Source: Paramarasmius palmivorus (taxonomy: Eukaryota > Basidiomycota > Agaricomycetes > Agaricales > Marasmiaceae). Taken from it: a stretch of DNA of 64,000 nucleotides. The position numbers and the translations under genes were made by a program. Below, piece after piece: positions 33,863-45,750 of this stretch. Each line of letters starts with the position of its first letter. Within the stretch, counting starts at the first letter, position 1. Below the pieces are notes generated by a model. That model worked only from the letters and a program-made list of their open reading frames with translations. It was not told the origin of the DNA and searched no databases. The stretch covers positions 1-64,000 of the forward strand of contig JAYKXP010000002.1 in assembly GCA_037176845.1 (NCBI GenBank). The letters run 5' to 3'.

Positions 33863-34628
33863 TCAGCACACTCCTGGAATAATCTTATATGGGACATTCC
33901 TACTCCATCGTATCCAGTCTTCACCGAACTGGTCCTTCATAATGCGATCTTCGTGTCCCATTCTCATCATGATCAGAATGCAAGCCGCAGAAATAATAGA
34001 CAGCCATGTATACACACAAAACTTGACTCCGTCGTGTGCCCCGGATAACTCCGAGCGAATCCAGGACCCCTCGACCAGGTGCACCATAATACTCCCAACA
34101 AGGTTCAGTACCGTACCAGCGTATGAGGGGTGTCGAATGATAGAGTATGGGCCGTGCGTGATGAGTTTAGCTAGCTTCAGAGGATCCTTGGAGCGTGCCC
34201 CTGCAGGAACGACTTCGAATGTGAATGCTGTAGCTAGCGTCCTATAGGTGATGTATCGGATTATACCACCGAAGATGGATAGAATGGCACCGGTTAGGAA
34301 GGTTGGAGGTAGGTGCACCGAGTCCTCAAGGAAGATGTATCTGACCTCGTTGAGCGAAGCCAGCCAGTAGAGTTTCTGAAAATTCCGGTTATCTTATAGG
34401 GTCATTTCGGCCACTGGATTTACTCACCACTTCAACGGGCAGGATATATGTGATATGATTCAGAGTGATCCACTCTCGCATCTCCGCAGAAGCTATGTCC
34501 CGAAGGGATGGTCGAGGGGGAATGGTTGGTGGTCCGTTCGGTGGCGTGCAGCTAACCGCGAAAGCAAAGGCTGAGAGAAGAGCGAGGAGCGCTTTGAAAA
34601 GCTTTAGTGTTTCCTGTGCTGCAAACAT
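33863..34628 (-). CDS. ICMT2: isoprenylcysteine carboxyl methyltransferase-like membrane protein
   Basis: Exons 34428-34628 and 33863-34375 give 237 aa. The single intron is at the same place as in ICMT1 and ICMT3. It shares the N-terminal CTPPNGPPTIPPRPSLRDIA, FTFEVVPAGARSKDP, the cofactor motif GPYSIIRHPSYAG, and the tail DQFGEDWIRWSRNVPYKII with its sisters. The C-terminal third (about 34000-34080) is the most divergent of the three. It is convergent with the carboxylesterase, with a 260-base gap. Confidence 0.84.
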
Positions 34629-34629
34629 G

Positions 34630-35023
34630 GTTCGATATGCCTTGCCTTCAGATATGTGCCCTAGATATATGACAGCTGGGCTGACCCAAAGACCCAATTG
34701 ACACCCATCTACTGCCACTCAGACCGGACCGTGGCTACGCCACACACCGTGCTTCTCGTTGCTTCTCATGCCTGTGGAGGCGAGCAGTGCCAGAACTTAT
34801 CCTCAGTGCAGTATGGACAAAAGGCATGCCGAACGGCGACGATCCAGAAGGTCAGGAGATTTATCACTAAATGATACATTACCACGGTTCCGATACCAAC
34901 TTAGTGGCTCGATATGTCCTCGATCCATTGCAAGAGACGCGATGCGTGGATGTACTTGAAGGTCGTGCTTTCTGTAAGTACTGCGGAGATCAGAAAAGTG
35001 TATTTGACTTGTGCCAATGTGAC
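34630..35023. other. Gap between ICMT2 and ICMT3
   Basis: No gene recognised. It contains the ICMT2 promoter region and the ICMT3 3' flank. Confidence 0.35.
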
Positions 35024-35792
35024 TCAATAAACACCCGGCACTAGCTTATACCTTACACGTCGACTCCAATGCTCCCACTCTTTTCCAAACTGCTTCCGCA
35101 TTATTTCGTCTTCTTCATTAACCCTCGTCAACAACAGTACCCCAACAATGACTACCACAAGGGTCCATGGTCCGCCCAGCACCCAAAAGGCTGGTCGCGT
35201 GGAATGAATCCATGAACCCTCGGCAGCGTGAATCCATGAACCCTCGGCAGCGTGAATCAATGCACTCCCAAGGAAGTTTAGGACAGCGCCAACATATGCT
35301 GGATGCCGCACAATAGAATAAGGGCCATCTGTAATGAGTTTGGCTGATTTTGTTGGAGTTTTAGAACGTGCTCCTGCAGGAACGACTTCGAAGGTAAATG
35401 CTCCAGCGAGCGCCTGGTAACACAGGTAACGAATCGTGCCCCCTAGTATCGAGAGGAAAGCTGCCGTCAGGAAGAGAGGTGATAGGGACTCTGAACCCGT
35501 GCGTAGAATGTACACGATTTCCCCGAGTGACACTAGCCAGTACAGTTTCTGTGACGCGTTAACAGGCAGTATTCTTTGTGTGCGGATGATCGTCACTCAC
35601 CACTTCGAGCGGGAAAACGTAAAATAAAATCAATGTTAGGGTCCATTCTCGTATTTCTGAGGTGAAGATACTTTTGAAAGATGGTTTGGGGGGAAGAGAC
35701 GCGGGAGGTCCATTCGGCGGTGTGCAATTCACCTGGAAAGAGAAAGCTGAGAGGAAGATAAGGGTGGTTTTCACTGCCAATCGATGAATCAT
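35024..35792 (-). CDS. ICMT3: isoprenylcysteine carboxyl methyltransferase-like membrane protein
   Basis: Exons 35601-35792 and 35024-35548 give 238 aa. It has NCTPPNGPPASLPPKPSFKS at the N-terminus, RYLCYQALAGAFTFEVVPAG, the cofactor-binding GPYSIVRHPAYVG, and the tail KQFGKEWEHWSRRVRYKLVP. A 24-base tandem duplication near 35213-35260 doubles the segment HAAEGSWI in frame, so this copy has an 8-residue repeat in the loop before a late hydrophobic segment; the sisters have a single LVxGxWI here. The reading frame is kept, so it may still be functional. Confidence 0.85.
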
Positions 35793-36249
35793 TGGTTTGT
35801 TTCAAAGTGAGTAAACCGCCTTTATATAACAGGTATGTTTTCTGCAATACCTTTGTTTTATTGATAACTGGGATACCATTGGTCAGGGGAACAGCTGCCG
35901 AAGCAAAAATCGACGGAGGCGAATAGTGCTTGTCAAAATAAACCACCGGAACAGTTGGCATGATACTGTGGTGCTCGATACGACGAGAAATTTCCGAGCG
36001 ATGCCCCAGTTCTGAAATAGCCTGGAAACTCAGGAAGGAGGCGGTATAGTTCCAGTTGAGATGATAAAAGCTTGTATACACGAAGCTGCACGTCAGCCAG
36101 GTGTATTGTAAGCATAATCCAACACACTCGTCCCGTTGGACGTTATGGATAAGCAGATCTAAAATGAGCAACGATGAACCTGAGTCGACGTCTTCAAACG
36201 GAAAATAAGGGCACCGATGACTGGGGGTATGATAAGTCGGTGTCAAATA

Positions 36250-37005
36250 TGACAGATTTCCTGGAAGAGAGCCTCATTAAGCAAGAACAACCAATAGAAG
36301 TTCTGTCAATAGCTTACTTCGAACGGTGCCTCATGCTCGCTTGATCCATAACCCATGGTCACCGTAGACGAACACCGAGGTCCGAGGAGCGAGTTTGTCC
36401 CACTGTTCTAAAACCCCTTTTCAAGCGAGCTTGCGAGCGGTTGAGATTCTGCCTAGGGGAGACTACCTTTTCCCCAAACAAGACGGATTGCGGACGTTCC
36501 AGCTCACCCACATGGTTGTGCAAGTTGTGCGACGATCGTAACTGGACAGTCAGAAGTAGTCGGTGTTCTTATCGGGCTGTTCTTCCATCCGTGACCACTG
36601 TGCAATGTAACAGGAAGGACTGAAATCAGGATGGTGAAGGAGAGTGGGAGAGTTTCAAGGTGTTGACGCGTCAACGCCAACGCGACACAGTGCTTTACAA
36701 AAAACCATCACCATCCCAAAAGCACTCGGACTCATGCTCAGCGCTCAGCGCTCAGCCTTTGATCCTCCTCGCAACACTAAAGCAGCCACTCATCACGAAC
36801 CAGCACGAACCAGACTGCCATAACCATGTCTACTCTGCCTCCAACCTCTATGACAATTGTCCACCTCGTTGACGCTCGTCGATGTGTAGACGCTGTTCAG
36901 CCCGTGTGACCTCATTTGAACAGCTTCGTGGCTACTCGTGAGCTTTTACGCCGTTCCTCCTCGTTGACACTCTGAGCATACCTTCCAGAACCGTATTCAG
37001 CCAAT
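36250..37005. other. Upstream flank of family X
   Basis: 36440-36470 (GAGATTCTGCCTAGGGGAG) resembles pieces near 45630, 49490 and 58000 that also flank family X copies. 36700-37005 should hold the X1 promoter and leader. No other gene seen. Confidence 0.35.
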
Positions 37006-39231
37006 ATGGCCTTTAATGGAACTCGAGGCTTGTCCATCGCCGGTAGTGCGACTAACGTTGTGCATCGAGACCAGTACAATCAAACCAGCATCAACATCCG
37101 AATTGAACGAGGAGCACGACGAATGATGAAGCAACGGCGGGCTCGGAGGAAGGAGGCTGGGATTGACCTTGTTGACGAGGTGAGTAAGCCGCTATTGTCG
37201 GTGAAGAGCTTATCCAAATACCGCTTGCAGTATCGCGAAATTCGACTCGGAGATGTCTACAAGACCGAAAAGATACACTCAGAAGACATGGAGGAATCAG
37301 AAGATGACGAAGAGACCACCAGGGCGCTCACCACTGGCCAAAGGACGATTTACCACGCCAGGCTTTACGGAGACGACAAGAAATTTACGACCTTTATATA
37401 TAGTGGAACCGATGCTTCAAAGGTCTTCCACGTTGTTCTTATCCAAGCCTTATACTCACTTTCAGCAGATATGGAAGACGGATTTCAAGAGGTATTCACA
37501 GTCCTTGTGAGTGACATTTCCCTATCACAACACATGCGCTAAATACTGTCGCTAGCGATGCGAACGTGCTGTTACAGCTCTTTGGCATAAACCGGTCGAA
37601 GATCCCTGCGCTTATCTTCTATGATGGTGGGCACCAGGGTTATCGCTATACAGATGTTTTACTTAGCTGTGATCTAGAATGGATACCCATGGCTCATTTC
37701 TGTCGTACGGACAATTTCTGGACAACGTATTATGCTCAACTACTAGCTGTAAGTGTAACTGGTTCTACACAAACAAAGCACTTATACATCTTAGACCCAT
37801 ATGGAATGCAATGATTGGGAGCTCTGGTACAACACGCAAAATGGTTGCTTCTCCTGCGGACCCAGTGCATCCTTCAGATGGCTTATAAAGCGAAGATATA
37901 CCATTAAGGATCTTCGTTCCACAGGAGATATGCTCAAAGACGAGACTTGCGTTCGGTATCTCAGCAAATCGGGATCTCCTGGCCTTGACCAAGATCTGTT
38001 ATCCCAAGCCTATTCCAGTTACGATCCCAAATCGTGCATCATGAACAGTCTCTTCGGCATCAAGCATCAGTGCTCTCAGGCTTGCACAAAGACATCGGTA
38101 CCCGTGTTAGAATGGATGGAGCAAGGCAACGGTCTTTGGCGAAGAAGCAATCTTCCCAGTTTCGTTCACGATGATGTTTCGGCCCTCCTGGACGACGTCG
38201 GTCTTGATGCTGTTTACTTAGGTATGAAGCACCGCCCGAGTGCCAGAGTACCAGAACAGTTCTGTACCTCTTGGAATGCGCCTCCTGATGGCGGGCTCTT
38301 CGATCGCAGGGTCTTGGAAGGTGGATCGACGCGGTGAGTATCACTTTGAGTCTTGGATATTGTATCAACATTGCTTAGATTCTACTTCTTAGGTTCTCGT
38401 TGAACTATGGAAAGCTACAGTCGGAAGGACTCGGGTTCTTATACACCGCCATCGTAGAGCTTGAGAAGGCGTGGTTATCCCAGGCTCACCATGTCTTCAG
38501 TGCTGAAGGAGACATCGAACATCGTTGTATGTCTGGCTCGCACACTGCTCTGAAATCTACTCATTCATGATTAGGTCTGCTTGCTACTTTTAACGCAATA
38601 CTAAATTTTGTCGACGAACCAGTGTCTCAAGCTGATGACACTGACGAGTCTGCTGCCACCCAGATATACCTTTTCGTTCCCGCGCCACCAAAATGGATCA
38701 AGGAGATAGATGACTGGTTGACTGGTCCCGTATCCTTCTGGACATTTGACGAAAATGGCGCTACCCAAATGTCAGAGTTGACGCGTAAACGATTAGGTCT
38801 GCCTCAAGTGGTATCTGGAAGTGGTCGTGTACGTATTTGGTCATGGCCAAAGTATGTATACGATGCACTTCATGCATGGCAAGTGGCGAGAGGTTTTGAC
38901 CCGGCCACCACCGACTTTGCTCGTTCTCTTGGGTACCCAATATTCGAGCCCATCGCGCCAAGGGAGAGTCAATCCGATGTTGCCGAAGGTGTGATGTTTC
39001 TTCAATTGACTTCGACAATGTTCTCAACTATGAATTCTTTGCAGACGAAGAGGAACCACAATCCATATCGACAGCAGTGGGTGCGACTGCCGAAGGTATG
39101 TTGCTTTTCTGGTCAGCGTGGTCATATTCTCAACAGTTTCGGTAGATGCACCTTCCACGAAATTGTCGTGGTGGCAAGCTACATCAGATATCTGCGCATT
39201 CAATATGACTGAAAAGTTCCGTTCGATATAG
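37006..39231 (+). CDS. X1: family X protein, function unknown
   Basis: I do not recognise a characterised family; similar large sets of hypothetical proteins are known from Agaricales. Ten exons (37006-37179, 37231-37422, 37469-37506, 37556-37626, 37678-37748, 37795-38333, 38393-38526, 38575-38988, 39045-39095, 39146-39231) give 589 aa. Order: N-terminal motif NVVHRDQYN, a basic Arg-rich stretch, YREIRLGDVYKTE, ARLYGDDKKFT, LFGINRSKIPALIFYD, a Cys-rich middle (CVRYLSK, LFGIKHQCSQAC), WLSQAHHVF, and a C-terminal domain (IYLFVP...FWTFDENGATQM...WQVARGFDP). The tail has LSWWQATSDI but then runs on to a divergent end (NMTEKFRSI). There is no signal peptide or membrane segment. Confidence 0.75.
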
Positions 39232-39882
39232 TTGATTACTTTTGAACTATGTTAAAGTAGATCTTCTGTGAATCTGTACACGTTGACCAATTCCAATCGG
39301 AGCCTACTTCACAGTTACGGATATTCCTTGTTCTTTGTTATTTTGGCTTCACTTCGACCCCAGGGTTATTAGTCGCGCCGAATCGTTGCTGCAATGAAAG
39401 ACGAGATGCTGAATTCGTGCTATGAAGGCGAGGCGAAAGATGGCTTTAGGCCTGACCGGGACCGTGTACGCGTCCAGTATCCTTCTCCCACCATTTCCTA
39501 GCCCCAATACGCAGAGTTCTGCGAATGAACTGGGCACGCGTTATCTTTCTTGCGTCTTCCCCTTTACCCCCTTTCCAATTCTCAACCTTATCCACATGTA
39601 CTCGCCTGGTGTCATCCCAACTAAGTAAAAGGAGGAAAATGACACCCTTCTACGGCTTGGCAGCAAACCACCAATATCATCCTCTTCACAGTGCTCACAT
39701 CCCATGATCTTAATCTCGATCTCTCCGGAGAAGATTCGTTATCTCGCTCATACTGGTTGACATTTGTGCGACCCAGTTGACTGTTTGAGCAACAAAGCAT
39801 GGGCTGTTGGGCAAGCTATTTTTACTTGTCAACGCTGAAGAGGCCAGCACTTTTCCAACACTTCCATATTCCCTAAATCAAC
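39232..39882. other. Gap between X1 and X2
   Basis: No other gene recognised. The last ~100 bases are a C/T-rich leader before the X2 start, as in the other family X genes. Confidence 0.35.
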
Positions 39883-41945
39883 ATGGCCTTTAATGGGACT
39901 CGAGACCTTGCGGTCGAGAGTGCGACCAACATTGTGCACCGCGACCAGTACAACCAAACTTTCAATGTTCAGCTCGGAGGAAAACGGCGCATGATGGAAT
40001 GGCAGGGGAGGGAACTCGACGACGACCTGATTGACGAGGTGAGTAAACTACCGATCTCTTACTGTGGATGTTTGAATGTTAATCAAACCGCTGAGCGCAG
40101 TATCGCAAAATTCGTCTCGGGGACATCAAGAAGGTCGAAAAACTTCACTCGGAGTATGTCTGCGGCGGAGAATGGGTTGACGACAGGCGACATACTAGGG
40201 TACACACCGGAAGAAGAACTATCTACCGGGTCAGGCTTTACGGAGACGACAGGGCGTATACAGCTTTCACATACACCGGGGAGAACGCTTCAGAGGTCCT
40301 TCCTCATCGTCTCGTCCACTGGATACATGATCTCACATGTCTCTTAATTAGATATGGAAGACAGAATTCAAGAATTACTCTCAACCATTGTACGCAATCT
40401 CTGATTCCTCGGCTTGCTCTGTGTCGTTCTGAATTTCGATATCGTTCTTAGTGACTCTGCGTTGGTTTTTCAGTTGTTTGGCGTCAATTGCTCGAAAATT
40501 CCTGCGCTTATTTTCTATGACGGTGAGTAGTAGTGTTGCTATTGTGGAATTCACAAACGCTTATGATTTGACGATCGTATAGACTGGATACCCTTTGTTC
40601 ATTTCCGGCAACAAGAGACCTTTTGGACCTATGTAAGTATATGGTTCTCTGCTATGTGTGAGTGCATTTGCTACCCTCACGGAAGCGATAACTAATGTAT
40701 CTCAGGCACATCTGCAATGCCATGGCTGGCAACTCTGGCTCAACTCGCAGACGGGCTATTTCTCCTCGGGCCCTACCGGACCAGCATTTAGTACACTCAC
40801 CCAAGAATACCCTATCCGGAACTTGTGTTCCACGGCAGATATGCTCAAGCCGGAAACCTGCGTCCGATATCTGACGAATGCGGAATTTGGGAATTACGAC
40901 TTCGTCGTTCTAACTCATGCCTGGAACAGCTATCAGCGCATGTGCATCAACAATCTCTTTGGGATCGAGCACCAGTGCTCTGACGCCTGCGGAATGACTG
41001 TTTCTTCGTTTATAATCTGGTTCAGGGGCGATGCCGGTACTTGGAAGAGGCGCGAACCGCATGGTCATGTACACGAAGATATTTCCGTCTTTCTGGATGC
41101 CCTGTGTTTTAATATTGGGTATTCCGGTATGCATCGGCGCAAGATTGTGAGAGATCCGGAACGTCGTATCTCCTGGGATGGTTCGTCTTGTGATGCACTC
41201 TTTGACAGAAAGGAGATTCAAGGTGGATTGACACGGTGAGCTACATCAGTCTCCTGAATGATGATGATTCTCAAACTCCGGTCTAGATTCTCGTTTGACT
41301 TCAAGACACCAAAGACTGCCATAACCAATGGAATCTTACAGCTAGATACTAAAGAACATATGTTAGCGTGGCTGTCACAGGCTCACCACATCCTCAACGT
41401 TGGGGAGGATATCGGAGGCGCCGAGAAATGCTGTACGTCTGACCACCTAGCTGCTTACTATTAGGGTATATACTAACCGGGAAATCCGCAGTCATTGCTG
41501 AATTCTTCCCCATACTCAGATTTAAGCATCCTAATGGTCCGGAATGCAGATGCGATCAGTCAGAACTATCAAGCACCAAACCCAACATCTACCTCTTCGT
41601 CCAGCCTCCGCCAGCACAGTTCTCGGAGATAGAAAGCTGGCTAAGAAGTCAAGTTTCCTACTGGTCATTCGATGAAGACGGCGTAAATCAGATGTCAGAG
41701 TGCACACAGAAACGTCTGCACCTGCCGAGGGTGGAGCTGGACTTCGCTTTCGTACGCATCCATTCGTGGCCACAATATGTATACGACGCCTTGTACACAT
41801 GGCAAGTCGCTCGGGGCTTTGACCCAAACACTCCAGAGTTTGCTCGTTCTCTCGGATACCCGATACTGGAGCCTGTTACCTGAAACAGAAAATATTGAAG
41901 GTATGTGTTCGAATGCAGGTGTTCTTGACGCCCCTTACTGATTGG
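39883..41945 (+). pseudogene. X2: family X gene with a 3' frameshift
   Basis: The gene starts MAFNGTRDLAVESATNIVHR and the family exons follow to the C-terminal domain (IYLFVQPPPAQFSEIESWL ... WQVARGFDPNTPEFARSLGY). After LEPV at about 41877 the frame meets TGA at 41881-41883. With one base removed, the expected PETENIE and a GTATGT donor follow, so a single-base insertion is likely. The conserved LSWWQATSD tail cannot be found intact beyond. Exon 5 also lacks the usual YAQLL end. The copy may still make a C-terminally truncated protein, so loss of function is likely but not certain. Confidence 0.65.
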
Positions 41946-42478
41946 TCTTCTCCAGCGGTGAATTGTGGGGAAATGGAATACTTCACGTTGACAATGCATC
42001 CTCGCGCAATGCCTCTATCGTCCAATTTATCGTTCCTGCATAGCCAAGGGCAACAACTGTACAACTTGTATGTACATACTATTTATTGGACAAGAATCCG
42101 ATCCTGTCTGTGCATCAAACCAAGCGAGCATGCACATGTTGCGGTGCTGATGTACGAGGAAATATGTTTCTATAGAGACATCTTGCCTCTTCTCACTTGA
42201 TATCACAGCTCAGATTATCATTGACCCCTTTGCAAGAAGACCTAAGTAAGGGCCGACGGAGTGTAGAGAAGGAGCCATTACCCGGAAGATCTTACCCTCT
42301 CAGACACTCACGGTCGCTTCGATTATCCCGTCTATTGAGGAGCGCTGAGGAGCGTCTGATGCTGTCCATGTGAATGAGCTGGGCGTCAAGGGCGTTGGCA
42401 AGGCATCGACATGCTGTGCCAGCTGGTCATCGAACATCCCCCATTCTCCAGCACCTCTCCCTCTTCACTAAGACCATC

Positions 42479-44844
42479 ATGGCCTTCACTGGAACTCGGG
42501 ATTTGACAATCGCTGGCAGCGCGACTAACATCGTTCATGGTGATCAATATAACTCAAACACTCATATCGTCAAGTTCATCCGGGTGCAACAACGGACCGG
42601 GCGTGTGTTGAAGCAACGGAGGACTCGGAAAAAGGAGACTGAACTTGACCTAATCGATGAGGTGAGTGCTAGTGAACTGCGAATTTTGAAAGGTCCATTG
42701 ATGATTTGGAATACAGTATCGTGACATTCGTTTAGGAGATATTTATAGGGTCCAAAAAACTGGATCAGATGAAAGGTGGGAATGGGAATGGGATGACGAG
42801 GGACAGCACGCTTTGACAAAGACCGGCGAAAGAACGTTTTATCGTGCGAAGCTGTACGGAGACGACAAAATGTTCACAGCTATCACATACACTGGGAGGG
42901 ATGCATCAGAGGTACGTCCATGATTATCTCGCAGGATGATTCTATCATCTCATGATACCTTTATCACAGCTCTGGAAAGAAGATTTCGCGGCATATCGTG
43001 AATCCTAGTACGTTACTTCACCCTGTTTCCTCCCCTGTGCTAACTATCCCAGTAACACTGCCATGGCCTTTCAATTATTTGGCGTGAATCGATCGAAAGT
43101 TCCTGCACTTCTCTTCTACGACGGTGGGTCAGAGCACTATGCTATGTACTCGTCATATCGAACCTGGCCACTGTTTTAGACTGGATACCCATGGCTCATC
43201 TCTGTCCCAGAGGCAACTTTTGGACAAAATTTTACGGCCAACTGTTATTTGTAAGTAGTACACCTATTCTACGAAATCAGGCTACTGACATACATCAGCA
43301 TTATATGCCATGCGAAGATAGTGCTGAGCTATGGCTAAACTCACAGAGTGGCTACTTTTCTCTCGGGCCCTATGGGCCACCCATCGGGCTTATGGCTCCA
43401 CTGCGACATATTATGGATAATCTGTGTTCTACCGCAGATATTCTCAACATTGATATTTGTGTCAGGTATCTAAGCAAAATGGCATCTCAGGACCTTGACA
43501 TCGACGTTCTTGATTTGGCCTCCAATATGTGGGGCTCTGATTCCGAGTGCGTCAATAACCTCTTTGGGGTCAGGCATCACTGCTCTCGGGCCTGCGTAAA
43601 CGAATACTCCTTTTTGGAATGGGCGAAGGATAATGCAGGTCTATGGAGGAGGAAACCCCAAGGTTACATCGACGACAAAGTTTTGGATTTTCTGGATGAC
43701 CCGGATTTCAACGTTGTTTACTCAGCTACCCAGTTTCGCAAAATCGCTTTCAGCAAAGGAAAGGGTCGCTTCGCCAGTCCCATTCATGCCCCACACCCAG
43801 CACTCTATGATCAAACGGTTGTTGCAGGTGGAATGACGCGGTCAGTAGTTATCGTTCGCGGAATGCCGGTGTTGTTAAGTATTTCACTCCCAGATTCTTG
43901 TTCGATTTGAGTCTGGCTTGGGAGGAGCCAGGGACCTTGTTGGGTGTAATCTCAACTTTTGGTAATGATGCTACGTGGCTGTCACAGGCTCACTGCATCT
44001 TCAATAACTTGGATAATATCAACGACATTGAGAAATATTGTAGGTCTGTGCTATCGGATTGCTTTACTGTCACTAATCTACGGTTTCAGTTCTTGCTGCT
44101 CTTACCGTGTGTTTGTGCGTTGCTCCGGAGTGCCTCGATTCTCCATGCTCCGAGTACAATGAATCTTTCGATCAAGCGGATGAACCAGATACCGAGTCCC
44201 CAGTCTATCTCTTTGTTCAAGCACCGCCGACACGACTGTCGGAGGTTGACGCTTGGCTGAATAGCCAAGTATTCTTTTGGTCATACGACGAAAACGGCGC
44301 AACCCAGATCCCAGAGCACATCCAAAGATATCTGGGTTTGCCTAAACTCACCCTGGGTACACCGAGGATCCTTCTCCGTTCATGGCGAAAATACGTTTAC
44401 GACGCCGTCTACACATGGCAAGTAGCGAGAGGCTTTGACCCGACCACTTCCGATTTTGCTCGTTCGCTCGGATTCTCGACATACCAAGCCGTCTCGAACA
44501 ACGATCTTTCGGCGTCTCGCGAAGGTACGCCGGATTTGTTTATGCGTCTCCATGCAGTATAGCTGACGCTTCCCTGCCAGACTTCGACGCAGAACCCACA
44601 ATGTCCAGGATAGCTGAAGCCACGAACAAGGGTCAATTGGACATGGCTGACTCTCCCACTCTAATCGAGGATAAAGAGTCGGAATCATCCAGTGAAGGTA
44701 CGTGTTTGGTTCGACTGTCCGATGTAAAATGGGTTGAGCCCTTTTCTAGGAGACCAAGAGCCGGAATCGGAGTCTTTCCTGTACAAGTTCCAAACCACAT
44801 TGTCGTGGTGGCAAGCCACGTCTGATATCCCAGCTTTTGGTTAG
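42479..44844 (+). CDS. X3: family X protein, function unknown
   Basis: Ten exons (42479-42661, 42717-42911, 42970-43007, 43053-43123, 43180-43250, 43299-43840, 43894-44039, 44090-44524, 44581-44697, 44750-44844) join in frame to 630 aa. The N-terminus has GTRDLTIAGSATNIVHGDQY, followed by a basic run (KQRRTRKKE). The middle shows LWLNSQSGYFSLGPYGP, a STADILNIDICVRYLSK block and NNLFGVRHHCSRAC. The C-terminal domain (PVYLFVQAPPTRLSEVDAWL, FFWSYDENGATQIPE, TWQVARGFDPTTSDFARSLGF) is followed by a low-complexity acidic/Ser linker (EDKESESSSEGDQEPESES) and the family tail LSWWQATSDIPAFG. It appears fully intact. Confidence 0.78.
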
Positions 44845-45750
44845 CACAAACGTGGTACAATTTCTTCAAACAATATGTATCCGAGTTGTTCAGATATAGT
44901 CTTATCGTACACTTTCTTCTTTTTCGTCCATTTGTTCTGCGAGCACCTGTAAAGTTAGTATTTAATACAAGATACACGGGTTTAACTTGATTGAACTCAC
45001 CGCGGCATCATGGCCCCCTCGCTGCAGCTGTACACGTCTCCAACACGTCTCGAGACTCCCCAGCCTCAACCGGGCGGTGGTGTCCTGGGTGTACTTCTCA
45101 ATGGCATACCACCCCGCCAACGTTTATCTCCTGATCCCATTATGCGTCAACTCAGCTTCCTCGTCATCGTTTTCATCAACCCAAACACCCCATTAAACAT
45201 TCCCTCATCCTCTCTACACTCCTCATTCTTTTCCTAACGCGTGTTTGCCCAGCCGAACAATCGTAAGCTGCGATACTGTGCCACCTCTGTCCTTTGCATC
45301 GTTGTGTTGGGTTTGAGTTATGAGTTGATGCGAGGCACCAGCTTGTGCGTATGCGGACGTCGAAGAGAACTCCGGCCGGGTAGTGTGTTAGGAAAGATCG
45401 CTGGGTGCTTGTGTCCTCGAGGCTGAACTCTGCGTCGTCGGGGTAATGCATGACACTGTCATGGTATGGGATTTTGCGACGATTTTGAATCTGCGTGCGG
45501 AAGAGACGAGGAGGGGATTCCTTGTGTGTCAGAAGTTCTCTTTTCCGGGCTTGCCAGACGCGTCGGTGTTTGTGTAGTCTCAGGTGTTGGTGTGGATATG
45601 TTGGGTATAAGCTACTCACATATACCGGGAGGACCTAGGCAGAATCAATCGCTCGCAGGTTCGCTTGATATGAGGGAGGAATCACGTAGTGGGTGTGAGC
45701 GCATGTGAGCAGCTGATGGGATGAGCGTGGAATATTTTAGCCTTAAGCTA
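44845..45750. other. Flank downstream of X3, repeated after X4
   Basis: 44990-45240 (ATCATGGCCCC...CGCAGC) and 45620-45690 resemble 48960-49250 and 49440-49510 downstream of X4, so the tandem unit includes this flank. Short frames are present but none is convincing. Confidence 0.4.

Noticed and set aside
35593..36246. 217-codon minus-strand frame overlapping ICMT3 exon 1
   Set aside because: It crosses the ICMT3 intron boundary in another frame and has no domain; ICMT3 explains the sequence better. Only its conserved YHLNW stretch was kept as an observation.
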